This document shows positions 1-9,324 of a DNA stretch of 53,470 nt, one piece after another. Below the pieces are notes generated by a model. It made no database searches. It saw only the letters and a list, made by a program, of their open reading frames with translations, and was not told the origin of the DNA. Position 1 is the stretch's first letter. Every line of letters begins with the position of its first letter. The translations under genes and the position numbers were made by a program. The stretch comes from an uncultured Microbacteriaceae bacterium (GTDB taxonomy: Bacteria; Actinomycetota; Actinomycetes; Actinomycetales; Microbacteriaceae), in assembly GCA_937920245.1 (NCBI GenBank), contig CALGUV010000024.1, forward strand, positions 1 to 53,470, in the 5' to 3' direction.

Positions 1-132
1 AAGTCCGTTGCCACTTGATCAATGTCAAGAAACAGGGTTGCCCGTTCACGCAAGCGTCAATCGACGCAAGGTGTTTCGATAAGAGCAGATAAGTTGGTTG
101 CCCACGGGGCTAGTCGGTTGAAAAACAAACTA
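1..132. other. Intergenic edge region downstream of ctaF
   Basis: No coding sequence is apparent. A short perfect hairpin (GCGTC at 54-58, loop AATC, GACGC at 63-67) lies about 65 bp past the ctaF stop, but it has no T-tract, so it is at best a weak terminator. On the minus strand a TTGACA hexamer (28 down to 23) could be the -35 of the next leftward gene, with its -10 at or beyond the window edge. Both readings are inference. Confidence 0.3.
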
Positions 133-546
133 TTAGTGAGCGTGAGCTCCACGCGAGTACTCGTAAACAAAGCCTAGAACCGCAACAATGGCTAAAGGAA
201 CGGCAATGAAGGTCACCCACCAGCCCACTGCTAGCGACAAGAACAACATTGCGCATGCCAAGCCAAGAGCCAGCGGCCACCAGCTCCAAGGGCTGAAGAA
301 TCCAACCTCGCCCGAGTCATCTGCGATCTCGCCGTCAAGACGGTCCTCGGGCAGCTCCGAGTCCTTGCTCAGCCCGCTGTATAGGAAAAAAGCAATCAAC
401 AGCGAAAGAAGAACTGAGAAACCGATAACGATGGTCCCGATTGGCTCGACGTATCCGAACACCAGGTAGGAAACGATCACGTAACCGACCGTGGCAACCG
501 CAAGATACGCGGCCATCACCATCTGCAGGCCGATGTTAGAGCGCAT
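133..546 (-). CDS. ctaF: Cytochrome c oxidase subunit IV, actinobacterial type (CtaF)
   Basis: This is a 137-residue membrane protein. It has two N-terminal membrane helices (about residues 8-58), an acidic loop (about 60-82, rich in D/E) and two C-terminal helices (about 88-128). That is the layout of the small subunit IV of actinobacterial aa3 oxidases. The ATG overlaps the ctaD stop by one base (TAATG), so the two are translationally coupled. It has no catalytic residues of its own, and in the family it is a structural subunit of the bc1-aa3 supercomplex. The identification rests on length, topology and its place directly after ctaC-ctaD. ctaE and the qcr genes, if nearby, lie outside the window. 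Confidence 0.9.
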   Translation of the reverse strand: MRSNIGLQMVMAAYLAVATVGYVIVSYLVFGYVEPIGTIVIGFSVLLSLLIAFFLYSGLSKDSELPEDRLDGEIADDSGEVGFFSPWSWWPLALGLACAMLFLSLAVGWWVTFIAVPLAIVAVLGFVYEYSRGAHAH

Positions 547-2234
547 TAGGAGATGCCCTCTTTGCTGTATGAAGCCTTAGCTTCCGGTGCGGCATACTCT
601 GGGTAGTTCAGGTCAAAAGCAGGCGACTCCGAGCGAATCCTAGGGATCGAATGGAAGTTATGGCGTGGAATTGGAGATTCGGTCGCCCACTCAAGCGAGC
701 GGCCGTAACCCCATGGGTCCTTGAGCTCAACCATCTTGCCCTTACGAGCAGTTATCCAGACGTTGAACAAGAACGGGATCATGGAAAGAGCTAGCAGAGC
801 AGCACCGGCGGTGGAGATGAGGTTCATCTCCGTAAAACCGTCCTCCGGAAGGTAAGTGGCGTAACGCCTTGGCATGCCCAAGACTCCAAGCCAGTGCTGA
901 ACCAAGAATGTGGTGTGGAAGCCTACGAAGAGGATCCAGAAGTGAATCTTTCCTAGCCTCTCATTCAACATCTTGCCGGTGAACTTTGGCCACCAGAAAT
1001 AGAAGCCTGCAAACATAGCGAACACCACTGTTCCGAATACTACGTAGTGGAAGTGAGCGACTACGAAGTAGGAATCAGAAAGCATGAAGTCAAGAGCAGG
1101 AGAAGCCAAAATCACTCCGGTCAAACCTCCGAACACGAAGCTAACCAAGAAACCAAGGCTCCAGAGCATTGGAGTTTCGAAAGTAATCGATCCGCGCCAG
1201 AGAGTTCCAATCCAGTTGAAAATCTTCACTCCAGTTGGCACAGCGATAAGCATCGTGGTGAAGGCGAAGAACGGAAGTAGGACCTGCCCGGTGACATACA
1301 TGTGGTGAGCCCAAACGGTCATGGACAGCGCAGCGATAGCGATGGTCGCGTAAACGAGGGTCTTGTAGCCAAAGATCGGCTTCCGACTAAATACCGGGAA
1401 GATTTCTGACACGATGCCAAAGAACGGCAGCGCAATGATGTAAACCTCCGGGTGACCAAAGAACCAGAACAGGTGCTGCCAGAGCATCGCTCCACCGTTT
1501 TGCGGATCAAAGATGTGAGCGCCAAATTGACGGTCAGCACCAAGCGCGAACAAAGCCGCGGCCAAGGGAGGGAACGCCATGATGATAAGGATTGAAGTCA
1601 CAAGAGTGTTCCAGGTGAAAATCGGCATCCGCCACATTGTCATTCCGGGAGCGCGCATTGTGATGATTGTGGTGATGAAGTTCACTCCACCAAGGATTGT
1701 TCCGAATCCTGAAAGCGCAAGACCAAACACCCAAAGGTCTCCGCCAATTCCCGGTGAGAATGTGGTGTTAGAAAGTGGCGCATAGGCAAACCATCCAAAG
1801 CTAGCAGCACCCTGAGGCGTGAAGAATCCTGAGACCGCGATGAGGCTTCCAAAGCTAAAGAACCAGTACGCAATCGCGTTTAGTCTGGGGAATGCAACGT
1901 CAGGGGCTCCGATTTGCACCGGCATCAAGACGTTTGCGAACCCTGCGAAGAGTGGTGTTGCAAACATGAGCAACATAATTGTTCCGTGCATGGTGAACAG
2001 TTGGTTGTATTGCTCTTTTGTGGCGACAATTTCAAGCCCTGGCAATGCCAGCTGCGCTCGAATAACTAGGGCCATGACGCCACCTAGCAAGAAATACAAG
2101 AATGATGTAATCAGGTATAGATAGCCGATTTTCTTGTGGTCAGTCGTGGTGATCCAGTCGACAATTACTTCACCCTTGCTTCGCTTCGGCTTGAAGGTCG
2201 AAGGGTTAGTTCTGGTTGGTGTGATCGTAGCCAT
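546..2234 (-). CDS. ctaD: Cytochrome c oxidase subunit I
   Basis: This 562-residue haem-copper oxidase subunit reduces O2 to water and pumps protons across the cytoplasmic membrane. The sequence has about 12 hydrophobic segments and the hallmark motifs: HGTIML (low-spin haem ligand region), [10 protein letters not shown] (CuB His and the His-Tyr cross-link pair), the HH pair in WAHHMYV (CuB ligands) and HFHYVVFGT (haem a3 and haem a ligands). Length is normal for actinobacterial CtaD. The ATG start at 2234 lies 5 bp after the ctaC stop, with purine-rich sequence upstream. It sits in the operon ctaC-ctaD-ctaF. Nothing looks degraded. Confidence 0.97.
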   Translation of the reverse strand: MATITPTRTNPSTFKPKRSKGEVIVDWITTTDHKKIGYLYLITSFLYFLLGGVMALVIRAQLALPGLEIVATKEQYNQLFTMHGTIMLLMFATPLFAGFANVLMPVQIGAPDVAFPRLNAIAYWFFSFGSLIAVSGFFTPQGAASFGWFAYAPLSNTTFSPGIGGDLWVFGLALSGFGTILGGVNFITTIITMRAPGMTMWRMPIFTWNTLVTSILIIMAFPPLAAALFALGADRQFGAHIFDPQNGGAMLWQHLFWFFGHPEVYIIALPFFGIVSEIFPVFSRKPIFGYKTLVYATIAIAALSMTVWAHHMYVTGQVLLPFFAFTTMLIAVPTGVKIFNWIGTLWRGSITFETPMLWSLGFLVSFVFGGLTGVILASPALDFMLSDSYFVVAHFHYVVFGTVVFAMFAGFYFWWPKFTGKMLNERLGKIHFWILFVGFHTTFLVQHWLGVLGMPRRYATYLPEDGFTEMNLISTAGAALLALSMIPFLFNVWITARKGKMVELKDPWGYGRSLEWATESPIPRHNFHSIPRIRSESPAFDLNYPEYAAPEAKASYSKEGIS

Positions 2235-2239
2235 GATCT

Positions 2240-3094
2240 CTAGCCTCTAATCGTCGGATCTCCGCCAGGGAGGTTTTGGTTTCGGTCGTATTCTGTTGAA
2301 AGCTGCCCTACGTTTCCTTGCGTGGCCAGAGCGCCCATTCTGGAGTCATACTCGGACTGAGACACAACTTTGACGTTGAACAACATCATCGAGTGGTACT
2401 CACCGCAGAGTTCTGCGCATTTACCTACGTAGGTTCCCTCTTTCAAAGGGGTGAAGTACATGTTGTTCGTGTGCCCAGGGAACATGTCTTTTTTATAAAG
2501 GAAGTCAATAACCCAGAAAGAGTGAATTACGTCTCTGGAATTTAGTTCTATCTGGACAGACTTGCCAACCGGCAAGTAAAGAGTCGGCAGGGTCTCGAAG
2601 ATGTTCTCTTCCTTGCCGGTGAATTGTGCCTGGATGCCGCTGTCATAGACATTGTCATCAACGTAATTGAAGTCCCAGCTCCATTGCTTGGCAATTACTT
2701 CAATGTGCACATCTGGGTTTTCTACCTTGGCCTCTATCGCGGTCATGTCTCTTGCGGTGAACGCGAAGAAACCCACCACAAGAATCAATGGAATCACGGT
2801 GAAAAGAGTTTCGATCGGCAGATTGTAGCGAAGCTGAGACGGGATGCCAGTCTGGCCATTACGACGTCGGTAGACAATTAAAGCCCAGGCCATAAGACCC
2901 CAAGAGACCACTCCCACAGCCAGAAGCACGATCCAAGATGTGGTCCACAACCCAATTATTCGGTCGGTGTGATTTGTAACTCCAGAGGCGTCCGGCAAAA
3001 ACCCTCGTTGGAGCTCCGCACTGCAACCGCTCAGCAGCAAAGCCATGCTTGAAACCAGCGCTATAGCCGCGAAGCGAGAATGGTTTTTACTCAA
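2240..3094 (-). CDS. ctaC: Cytochrome c oxidase subunit II (lipoprotein, CuA site)
   Basis: This 284-residue subunit receives electrons at a binuclear CuA centre outside the membrane. A signal peptide ends in a lipobox, LLSGC, with the lipidated Cys at about 24. Two membrane helices follow (about 52-76 and 94-114), then the cupredoxin domain. The CuA ligands are visible as His191 (VIHSFWV) and the C226xxxC230xxxH234xxM237 motif. The start is TTG at 3094, supported by AGGA six bases upstream. It is the first gene of ctaCDF. A TAGAAT -10 (3134 to 3129) suggests its own promoter, separate from the Fe-S carrier gene encoded upstream. Confidence 0.96.
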   Translation of the reverse strand: MSKNHSRFAAIALVSSMALLLSGCSAELQRGFLPDASGVTNHTDRIIGLWTTSWIVLLAVGVVSWGLMAWALIVYRRRNGQTGIPSQLRYNLPIETLFTVIPLILVVGFFAFTARDMTAIEAKVENPDVHIEVIAKQWSWDFNYVDDNVYDSGIQAQFTGKEENIFETLPTLYLPVGKSVQIELNSRDVIHSFWVIDFLYKKDMFPGHTNNMYFTPLKEGTYVGKCAELCGEYHSMMLFNVKVVSQSEYDSRMGALATQGNVGQLSTEYDRNQNLPGGDPTIRG

Positions 3095-3128
3095 TTTAGG
3101 TCCTTCAATGGTTATCTTGAACTCATTA

Positions 3129-3134
3129 ATTCTA
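3129..3134 (-). promoter_or_regulatory. Candidate -10 (TAGAAT) for ctaCDF
   Basis: TAGAAT fits the TANNNT consensus and would give a leader of roughly 25 nt before the ctaC TTG. I see no convincing -35 at 16-18 bp. It lies in the 77-bp gap between the Fe-S carrier gene and ctaC. Confidence 0.4.
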
Positions 3135-3171
3135 ACCGATGAGGGCTAGGAAACTGCCTGAAAACCAAGCT

Positions 3172-3513
3172 TTAGCTAAAAGAGTCTCCGCATGCGCAGC
3201 TTCCGTCAGCATTTGGGTTGTCAATCGTGAATCCTTGTTTTTGGATTGTGTCCTCAAAGTCAATTGACGCACCGTCAAGGTATGGAACGCTCATTGGGTC
3301 CACAACCACCTCGACCCCGTCAAAGCTAACAATCGCGTCAATTTCCTCGAGCTGCTCATCAAAAAACAGCTGGTAAATGAGCCCCGAACAACCGCCCGGC
3401 TGAACCGAAACCCGAAGACGTAGGTCGTCTCGACCTTCTGCCTCTAGCAAGGAGCGAACCTTGGATACTGCGAAATCTGTGAGCTTTACGCCGTGCGCTA
3501 ATACCTGTGTCAT
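3172..3513 (-). CDS. erpA: A-type iron-sulfur cluster insertion protein (ErpA/IscA family)
   Basis: This 113-residue protein is a carrier that receives and delivers Fe-S clusters to apo-proteins. The three invariant cysteines are present: C42 in PGGCSGLIY, and C106 and C108 in the C-terminal SCACGDSFS. Length and spacing match ErpA/IscA/SufA proteins. The ATG has an excellent GGAGG five bases upstream. In other actinobacteria this gene also sits beside the cta/qcr respiratory genes, which fits a role in supplying Fe-S proteins such as the Rieske protein. I cannot separate ErpA from other A-type carriers by sequence alone. Confidence 0.92.
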   Translation of the reverse strand: MTQVLAHGVKLTDFAVSKVRSLLEAEGRDDLRLRVSVQPGGCSGLIYQLFFDEQLEEIDAIVSFDGVEVVVDPMSVPYLDGASIDFEDTIQKQGFTIDNPNADGSCACGDSFS

Positions 3514-3540
3514 TTGGACCTCCGATGAATAGTTTAACAG

Positions 3541-4941
3541 TTATCTAACTAAGTCATTCCCGTTGAGCAGAATCAAAGTTTGAGCCAGTATTGCTCTTTT
3601 CAGAGTTGGCAAATGCTGTGACTCGTTCGGCGAATGCGCCCTTGAATCTGGCTCCTCTACACCGGTTACCAGAATTTCAGCGTTTGGAAAAGCTTGAGCA
3701 AATTGCGATATGAAAGGTATGGAGCCGCCTATTCCCATGTTCACACTGGGTTTGGGCCACACAGCAGAAAAGGCCTCGTGGGCCAACTTGGAGGCCCAAC
3801 CATCTTTTGCCAGGTATCCAGGACCGGTTTCATGCCTTCCAAACTCTAACTCTGCGCCCACAGGCTTATAGCGAAGTAAATGGTCTCTGAGGGCTTCTAG
3901 CCCACTCTGCGGGTCTTGAGACGGGGCTAAACGCAGCGAAATCTTTGCCCGGATTGCCGGCTGCGCTGTATTAGATGCCACGTCTACTGCCGGAAGGTCC
4001 AAACCGATCACTGTTACGGCCGGTTCTCCCCATATTTGCTGAGTTACAGATTTAGTGCCAAGTCTCTCGACCCCGGGCAATAGCCCTGCGACTTGACCAA
4101 ATTCCTCATCGGAAAGCTCTGGTCCGTCTATGGAGACCGAATCCAGACCTGAAATTGCGACGCTTCCCTTTTCATCGGTCAGCGATGCAAGGAGCCGAAT
4201 CATCGCAGTCGTGGCATCTGGCAACGGCCCCCCATACATCCCCGAGTGCAAAGCGTGATCCAGAGTCTTGAGAGTGAAAGTTTGCGAAACCATGCCTCGA
4301 AGTGAACTTGTAAGAGCCGGAATGTCCTCGCTCCAGTTACCACTGTCTGCAACAACTATCAGATCGGCAGCTAAGTCAGCGTGGTTTTCCCTCAGAAACT
4401 CTGGAAAGGATTCCGACCCCGCTTCCTCCTCGCCTTCAACGAATACTGTGACGCCAATTCGAATCTCAGTGGCAAGCTCAATAAAGGCCCTCAGCGAGGT
4501 CAGGTGAGTGATGATTCCAGACTTATCATCCGAGGCGCCTCTTCCAAAGAGCCGATCACCCTTCAGGGTTGCCTCGAACGGCTCAGTGTCCCAAAGAGAC
4601 CTCTCCCCCGGTGGCTGAACGTCGTGATGAGCATACAAAAGCACATGTGGTGCGCTCGGGTCGCCAGATTTCCTTGCAACCACGGCTGGAGCACCGGGAT
4701 CACCAGATGGCTTTGCAGCTCTCCGAATTTCGACAAAGTCGAAAAAGCCCAGCTGACGGAATTCATCCGCAACTTTTTCCGCCGAAATCTCAAGATTGCC
4801 AGGATCAAAACTCGGCCAAGCAATTCCCGGTATTTTGACTAACTGGCCCAATTTAGCAACAGCTGCCGGGAATGACACATCCACGAATTTACCGGCGGGT
4901 TTAACCCATTTAGGGTTCATTGAGCTAGAAGAAAATGACAT
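3541..4941 (-). CDS. M20-family metallopeptidase (dipeptidase)
   Basis: This 466-residue cytosolic zinc dipeptidase/deacylase belongs to the M20 (CNDP/DapE/ArgE-like) family. Metal and catalytic motifs are clear: H105-x-D107 in LLYAHHDVQP, the bridging Asp in GRGASDDKSG, and the catalytic Glu pair in EGEEEAGSE. A dimerisation domain sits in the middle third. The family covers many substrates, so specificity is unknown. The ATG has no Shine-Dalgarno, but a TAGATT -10 ends six bases before it, so the transcript is probably leaderless. The gene is divergent from the DUF3043 gene with only 36 bp between them. Confidence 0.88.
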   Translation of the reverse strand: MSFSSSSMNPKWVKPAGKFVDVSFPAAVAKLGQLVKIPGIAWPSFDPGNLEISAEKVADEFRQLGFFDFVEIRRAAKPSGDPGAPAVVARKSGDPSAPHVLLYAHHDVQPPGERSLWDTEPFEATLKGDRLFGRGASDDKSGIITHLTSLRAFIELATEIRIGVTVFVEGEEEAGSESFPEFLRENHADLAADLIVVADSGNWSEDIPALTSSLRGMVSQTFTLKTLDHALHSGMYGGPLPDATTAMIRLLASLTDEKGSVAISGLDSVSIDGPELSDEEFGQVAGLLPGVERLGTKSVTQQIWGEPAVTVIGLDLPAVDVASNTAQPAIRAKISLRLAPSQDPQSGLEALRDHLLRYKPVGAELEFGRHETGPGYLAKDGWASKLAHEAFSAVWPKPSVNMGIGGSIPFISQFAQAFPNAEILVTGVEEPDSRAHSPNESQHLPTLKRAILAQTLILLNGNDLVR

Positions 4942-4946
4942 GCCTG

Positions 4947-4953
4947 TAATCTA
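4947..4953. promoter_or_regulatory. Shared symmetric -10 (TAATCTA) of a bidirectional promoter
   Basis: In the 36-bp divergent gap, TAATCT on the plus strand (4947-4952) and TAGATT on the minus strand (4953-4948) use the same bases. The minus element is six bases from the dipeptidase ATG, implying a leaderless mRNA. The plus element would start transcription near 4959, just ahead of the AAGAGG ribosome site of the DUF3043 gene. No good -35 is visible on either side. Confidence 0.5.
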
Positions 4954-4977
4954 AGGCATATCAGATAAGAGGATTCA

Positions 4978-5520
4978 ATGACTCAAGAAGACAACGCCCA
5001 GGCTGGCAAAGGTCGCCCAACCCCGTCAAGAAAAGACCGCGAGCTTGCTCGTAAGCGCCCATTGGTTGGCGATCGCAGCAAACAGGCCAAGAGCGCGGAC
5101 AAAGAAAAAAACCGTGCTGAGCGCCAGAAGGCGCGAGAAGGCATGATGGCTGGCGAAGAGCGCTATCTGGGAGCCCGAGATAAGGGGCCTCAGCGCAAAC
5201 TTGCCCGCAACGTGGTTGATGCTCGCTTCACCGCGGGGGAACTCGTTCTGCCGATGTTGTTTGCGGTAGTGCTAATGACTTTCATCGACTCGTACGAGAT
5301 TCAAATCGTGGCATTGTTTGCAATGTGGGGACTGTTTGCCGTTGTAGCTGTGGACTCCTATTTCGTAGGTAGAGCTGTGAAAAAGAAGCTTGGCGACAAA
5401 CTCGGAGCTGAGAATTTGGATGGCGGCTTAGCCTGGTACGGAGCAATGCGTTCAATACAGATGCGAACACTGCGGATACCCAAACCACAGGTAGCAAGAT
5501 TTACAAAATTAGAGCTTTAG
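4978..5520 (+). CDS. DUF3043 family membrane protein
   Basis: This 180-residue protein belongs to the actinobacterial DUF3043 family, whose function is unknown. The N-terminal 75 residues are highly charged (Lys/Arg/Glu-rich) and likely cytoplasmic or disordered. Two adjacent membrane helices (about 83-101 and 104-124, LPMLFAVVLMTF and IVALFAMWGLFAVVAV) follow, then a cytoplasmic tail ending in a conserved-looking RTLRIPKPQV segment. The ATG is preceded by AAGAGG. In actinobacteria the gene commonly lies next to an M20 dipeptidase or respiratory genes, as here. I do not assign a function. Confidence 0.85.
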   Translation: MTQEDNAQAGKGRPTPSRKDRELARKRPLVGDRSKQAKSADKEKNRAERQKAREGMMAGEERYLGARDKGPQRKLARNVVDARFTAGELVLPMLFAVVLMTFIDSYEIQIVALFAMWGLFAVVAVDSYFVGRAVKKKLGDKLGAENLDGGLAWYGAMRSIQMRTLRIPKPQVARFTKLEL

Positions 5521-5550
5521 ACCGTCGGCACCACTCAAAAGGAGTAAGAA

Positions 5551-6558
5551 ATGCAGCACAGACACCTAGGTAATTCCGGGCTGAAGGTTTCAGAAATAAT
5601 CTATGGAAACTGGCTGACCCACGCCTCCCAGGTTCAAGATAAGCAGGCCATTGAGACGGTTCACGCCGCTCTCGAGGGCGGAATTACCACTTTTGACACC
5701 GCAGACGTTTATGCAAACCAGGCCGCAGAAACCGTTCTTGGCACAGCGCTAAAAGGGCAACGCCGCGAAGGCCTAGAAATTCTAACCAAGGTCTACTGGC
5801 CGGTTGCCGAAAAGGGGCCGAACGATGTGGGGTTAGGCCGAAAGCACATCATGGAGTCAATAAACGGTTCGCTAAATCGCCTCAATACCGATTACGTCGA
5901 TCTTTATCAGGCACACAGGTTCGATTACGAAACCCCCCTTGAGGAAACGATGCAGGCGTTTGCCGACCTGGTCAAAATGGGCAAGGTGCTCTATGTTGGC
6001 GTCTCCGAATGGACCGCCGACCAAATTCGCGAAGGTCAAGCTTTAGCGACCCAGATGGGTTATCGACTCATCTCAAACCAACCCCAGTACTCAATGCTTT
6101 GGCGAGTAATCGAGGGTGAAGTAGTTCCAGCAAGCAAGGAGCTGGGTCTTTCCCAGATCGTTTGGTCTCCCCTGGCTCAAGGTGTGCTGACTGGCAAGTA
6201 CCTTCCTAATGCTGAGTTGCCGAAAGACTCAAGAGCTGCCGATTCTGAAATCGGCGGCTTCATGGAAAAATTCATGACCGAAGACACGTTGACCAGAGTC
6301 CAAAATCTAAAGCCACTCGCCGACGAACTAAACCTGACAATGGCCCAGTTTGGAATTGCATGGGTCTTGCAGAACCAAAACGTTGCAGCTGCAATCGTCG
6401 GAGCATCAAAGCCCGAGCAAATTGCTTCAAACGTTGCAGCAGTTGGAGTCGAGATTCCAGCCGAAACCATGAAAAAAGTCGACGAGATCTTGGGTAGCGC
6501 GGTCGTAACCGACCCGAGCCTTACCAAGAGCCCAAATCCAAGGCCTACCGGGCAGTAA
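5551..6558 (+). CDS. Aldo/keto reductase
   Basis: This 335-residue NAD(P)H-dependent oxidoreductase has a TIM-barrel fold. The catalytic tetrad is intact: D49 and Y54 in TFDTADVY, K80 in EILTKV and H122 in LYQAHRFD. The C-terminal cofactor-binding region (AAIVGASKPEQIASNV) matches the potassium-channel beta-subunit-like AKR group. AGGAG precedes the ATG by six bases. Its 3' end overlaps convergent pyrD by 14 bp. Substrate is unknown; homologues reduce assorted aldehydes such as methylglyoxal. It probably shares a transcript with the DUF3043 gene 30 bp upstream. Confidence 0.92.
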   Translation: MQHRHLGNSGLKVSEIIYGNWLTHASQVQDKQAIETVHAALEGGITTFDTADVYANQAAETVLGTALKGQRREGLEILTKVYWPVAEKGPNDVGLGRKHIMESINGSLNRLNTDYVDLYQAHRFDYETPLEETMQAFADLVKMGKVLYVGVSEWTADQIREGQALATQMGYRLISNQPQYSMLWRVIEGEVVPASKELGLSQIVWSPLAQGVLTGKYLPNAELPKDSRAADSEIGGFMEKFMTEDTLTRVQNLKPLADELNLTMAQFGIAWVLQNQNVAAAIVGASKPEQIASNVAAVGVEIPAETMKKVDEILGSAVVTDPSLTKSPNPRPTGQ

Positions 6559-7534
6559 GACGCTTAGCCCATAGCGGCCCAGCGTAGACAAATCCGGTGT
6601 AACCCTGCACCAAATCAGCACCCAGAGAGATTCGGGATAAGTAATCAGATTTGGTTAGCACTCCTCCCACCGAAACTACCGTCATGGTGGCGGGGAGGAG
6701 GCTGCGAATCAGCTTTAGAACTTCGGTTGACCGTTCGGCCAAGATGGGGCCACTAAGGCCTCCAGGCTCGGCAGTGTTGCTCTCTGCAATCAGATTCTCG
6801 CGAGAAATCGTGGTGTTCGTAGCGACCATCCCGGCCAAGTTCATTTCAACTACCAATGCGGCTATGGCCTCGATGTCAGCATCGTTAAGGTCCGGTGCGA
6901 TTTTTAGCAAAACTGGGACATTTCCAGCTTCAGCCAGGACAGCACGAAGGATTGGGCGAAGTTCAGCCACTTGTTGCAAGTCCCGAAGCCCGGCTGTGTT
7001 GGGTGAGGACACATTTACAACCAGGTAATCCGCGACTGGTGCAAGTGTTTTTGTCGCGACTCCGTAGTCCCTATGCGCAAGCTCTTGACTGGTTGCCTTA
7101 TTTTTCCCAATGTTTATGCCAATAATGGGCAGTCGCTGATTGTCTTTACGCAATTTAGCTATGCGGACCGCAACCGCTTCGGCTCCCTCGTTGTTGAATC
7201 CCATTCGATTTATGAGGCTTTGATTCTTTGGCAATCTGAAGAGGCGAGGCTTTGGGTTTCCTGGCTGCGGTAATGGGGTTACGGTTCCGATTTCGACATG
7301 GCCAAAACCGAGTGCGTGCAAAGGCTTTATGAGAATTCCGTTTTTATCAAAACCAGCGGCCATTCCGAGCCTGTTCTCAAACTGGAGCCCCGATATGTTG
7401 ATGTCGTCGCGAGCCTTGCCGGCTCTGATCAGTCCCAGACCACTTAGCAGCCTCAGCCCAGTTACCACCAACTCGTGAGCAAATTCGGGATCAAGTCGGG
7501 TAAAAAACGCCTTGAAGAAAAACCTGTATAACAA
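6545..7534 (-). CDS. pyrD: Dihydroorotate dehydrogenase, class 2 (quinone-linked)
   Basis: This 329-residue FMN enzyme oxidises dihydroorotate to orotate and passes electrons to membrane quinone, step four of pyrimidine synthesis. The N-terminal amphipathic helix (MLYRFFFKAFFTRLDPE) marks the membrane-associated class 2 type. Key motifs are AAGFDKNG, EIGTVTPLPQPGNPKPR, NVSSPNT (catalytic serine), LLKIAPDL, VATNTTISR and GADLVQGYTGFVYAGP. The start is TTG at 7534, four bases after the nrdR stop, with GAGGGG about eight bases upstream inside nrdR. It is the last gene of hisD-nrdR-pyrD and overlaps the convergent aldo/keto reductase gene. Confidence 0.97.
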   Translation of the reverse strand: MLYRFFFKAFFTRLDPEFAHELVVTGLRLLSGLGLIRAGKARDDINISGLQFENRLGMAAGFDKNGILIKPLHALGFGHVEIGTVTPLPQPGNPKPRLFRLPKNQSLINRMGFNNEGAEAVAVRIAKLRKDNQRLPIIGINIGKNKATSQELAHRDYGVATKTLAPVADYLVVNVSSPNTAGLRDLQQVAELRPILRAVLAEAGNVPVLLKIAPDLNDADIEAIAALVVEMNLAGMVATNTTISRENLIAESNTAEPGGLSGPILAERSTEVLKLIRSLLPATMTVVSVGGVLTKSDYLSRISLGADLVQGYTGFVYAGPLWAKRLTAR

Positions 7535-7538
7535 CTGG

Positions 7539-7979
7539 TTAGCCCCTCAGGCTCTCGATAGCCGATTGGAAGTCATCAAGCGAATCCCAGGCCTGATATA
7601 CGCTTGCAAAACGCATAAAAGCGACGTGATCTAAGTTTCGGAGCGGTTCGAGAATGGCGAGACCAATGTCCTGAGCCTCAATCGATGCCGCGCCCGTGGC
7701 TCGAAGAGCCTCTTCCACCTGCTGCGCCAGCAAAGCCAAGTCCGCGTCGGTTACCGGCCTGCCCTGGCAAGCCTTCCTCACGCCCGAAACAATCTTGTCC
7801 CTTGAAAACGGTTCGGTCACGCCACTTCGCTTTGTAATCATCAACGTGGCGGTTTCTATAGTGGTGAAGCGTTTTTGACACTCTGGGCACTGACGACGAC
7901 GACGGATCGACACGCCATCATCGCTGGTTCTCGAGTCAATAACTCGAGAATCAGAATTTCTGCAAAAAGGACAGTGCAC
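7539..7979 (-). CDS. nrdR: Transcriptional repressor NrdR
   Basis: This 146-residue zinc-ribbon plus ATP-cone repressor senses dNTP/ATP and controls ribonucleotide reductase genes. The zinc ligands are C3, C6, C31 and C34 (MHCPFC and QCPEC), followed by the basic RRRRQ stretch and the ATP-cone domain (about 48-138). It begins with GTG, two bases after the hisD stop; GGAGG overlapping the hisD end serves as the ribosome site. The nrd genes it would control are not in this window, and no NrdR box was recognised here. Confidence 0.97.
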   Translation of the reverse strand: MHCPFCRNSDSRVIDSRTSDDGVSIRRRRQCPECQKRFTTIETATLMITKRSGVTEPFSRDKIVSGVRKACQGRPVTDADLALLAQQVEEALRATGAASIEAQDIGLAILEPLRNLDHVAFMRFASVYQAWDSLDDFQSAIESLRG

Positions 7980-7981
7980 TT

Positions 7982-9277
7982 TTACTCCTCCAGCCTTATC
8001 GAACCCGCTCGACCATGAGCACTTAGCCTCTCGGCCTCAGAAAACACTCTAAGGCTGTCTGCCACTTTGGCCAAGGCGTCGGCCGAATAGGTCACGTGCT
8101 GCTGAGTTCTTAAAAATGTGAAAACTGAGAGACCAGAACTGAACTTCGCTTGTTGACCAGTTGGAAGGACGTGATTCGATCCAGCCAAATAATCGCCCAA
8201 GCTCACCGGAGAGTAAGCCCCCACAAAAACGGCTCCCGCGTGACGAACCTGACGCGCCAACTCTTCGGGATTAGCAGTCTGGATTTCTAGGTGCTCAGTC
8301 GCATATTCGTTCGCTACAGCCATGGCCGCGTTCATGTCAGCAACTAGAACTAGGGCAGACTGAATGCCGCCCAAAGAGGCTTCTATACGGTCGCGGTTTT
8401 TCGCTAGACCCACCTGAACCACAAGCTCCGCCTGCACTTTCTCAATTAAACTTGCCGAATCGGTTACCAAAACCGCCGCAGCGTTTTGGTCGTGCTCAGC
8501 CTGTGAAATCAAGTCGGCAGCTATAAATCGTGGGTTCGCGCTTTCATCGGCAACTATCAAGATCTCAGTCGGCCCTGCCTCCGAGTCAATTCCGATCACG
8601 CCTCTTAGCTGGCGCTTTGCTGCGGCCACAAAGATGTTTCCGGGACCAGTGACCATTGCAACGGGCTCAAGGCCGATTTCAGGCACGCCATAAGCAAAAG
8701 CGGCAATCGCACTGGCTCCCCCAATGCCATAGACCTCTTCGATACCCAACAGAGCGCAGGTCGCCATAACGCTCGGACTCGGAAGTCCGTTTTCCTGTGC
8801 TGGAGAGCTAACTGCAATCCTCGGAACATTCGCGACCTGAGCCGGCACCACGTTCATAACCACGCTGGATGGGTAAACCGCTTTCCCTCCGGGTACGTAG
8901 AGGCCTACCGAGTCAACCGGAATGAACAACTGCTCGACAATCGCACCCTCATCCAATTCAACCCTGACTGAGGATGGCATCGTGGCCATTGAAACTGCAC
9001 GAACTCTAGTGATTGCCGTCTCGATAGCTTCCCTAAGGGGCTTATCAAGCTGGTTTAGCGCCTCTACCAATACTTCCTTGGGGACTCGAAACGAAACGTT
9101 TTTCAGCCCGTCGAAACGTTCAGCATGAGCGTCTAGAGCCCTAATCGAATTTTGTTTCACTTCAGCGATGATTTGCGACACTGTCTCGGATACCGAATCG
9201 ATGCTGACCGATGCTCTGGGGAGTAATTCGGCAATCAGGGCGGGTGTTACCTGGCCTGAAATCTCGATTTTCCGCAC
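7982..9277 (-). CDS. hisD: Histidinol dehydrogenase
   Basis: This 431-residue zinc enzyme carries out the last two oxidations of histidine synthesis (histidinol to histidine, NAD-dependent). Typical motifs are the Zn/NAD region [41 protein letters not shown] and the C-terminal [19 protein letters not shown]. Length is normal. The start is GTG with GGGG seven bases upstream. It is separated from the rest of the his genes, at least within this window, and cotranscribed with nrdR and pyrD. A TAAGGT -10 (9317 to 9312) in the divergent gap with the flavin reductase gene is a candidate promoter. Confidence 0.97.
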   Translation of the reverse strand: MRKIEISGQVTPALIAELLPRASVSIDSVSETVSQIIAEVKQNSIRALDAHAERFDGLKNVSFRVPKEVLVEALNQLDKPLREAIETAITRVRAVSMATMPSSVRVELDEGAIVEQLFIPVDSVGLYVPGGKAVYPSSVVMNVVPAQVANVPRIAVSSPAQENGLPSPSVMATCALLGIEEVYGIGGASAIAAFAYGVPEIGLEPVAMVTGPGNIFVAAAKRQLRGVIGIDSEAGPTEILIVADESANPRFIAADLISQAEHDQNAAAVLVTDSASLIEKVQAELVVQVGLAKNRDRIEASLGGIQSALVLVADMNAAMAVANEYATEHLEIQTANPEELARQVRHAGAVFVGAYSPVSLGDYLAGSNHVLPTGQQAKFSSGLSVFTFLRTQQHVTYSADALAKVADSLRVFSEAERLSAHGRAGSIRLEE

Positions 9278-9309
9278 GTTAGAACCCCACTAAATAAATC
9301 TGGATGAAC

Positions 9310-9317
9310 TAACCTTA
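9310..9317. promoter_or_regulatory. Overlapping divergent -10s (TAACCTTA) of hisD and the flavin reductase gene
   Basis: TAACCT (9310-9315, plus) and TAAGGT (9317-9312, minus) overlap in the 47-bp divergent gap. The plus element ends nine bases before the flavin reductase ATG, which lacks a ribosome site. The minus element would give hisD a leader of about 28 nt. No clear -35 is visible. Confidence 0.4.
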
Positions 9318-9324
9318 TCCCGAC

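Noticed and set aside
54-67. Hairpin GCGTC-AATC-GACGC as a ctaF terminator
   Set aside because: Stem of only five pairs and no T-tract; kept only as a note in the edge region.
4381-4842. A 153-codon plus-strand open frame opposite the M20 peptidase
   Set aside because: Lies within a well-conserved peptidase; no motifs or start signals.
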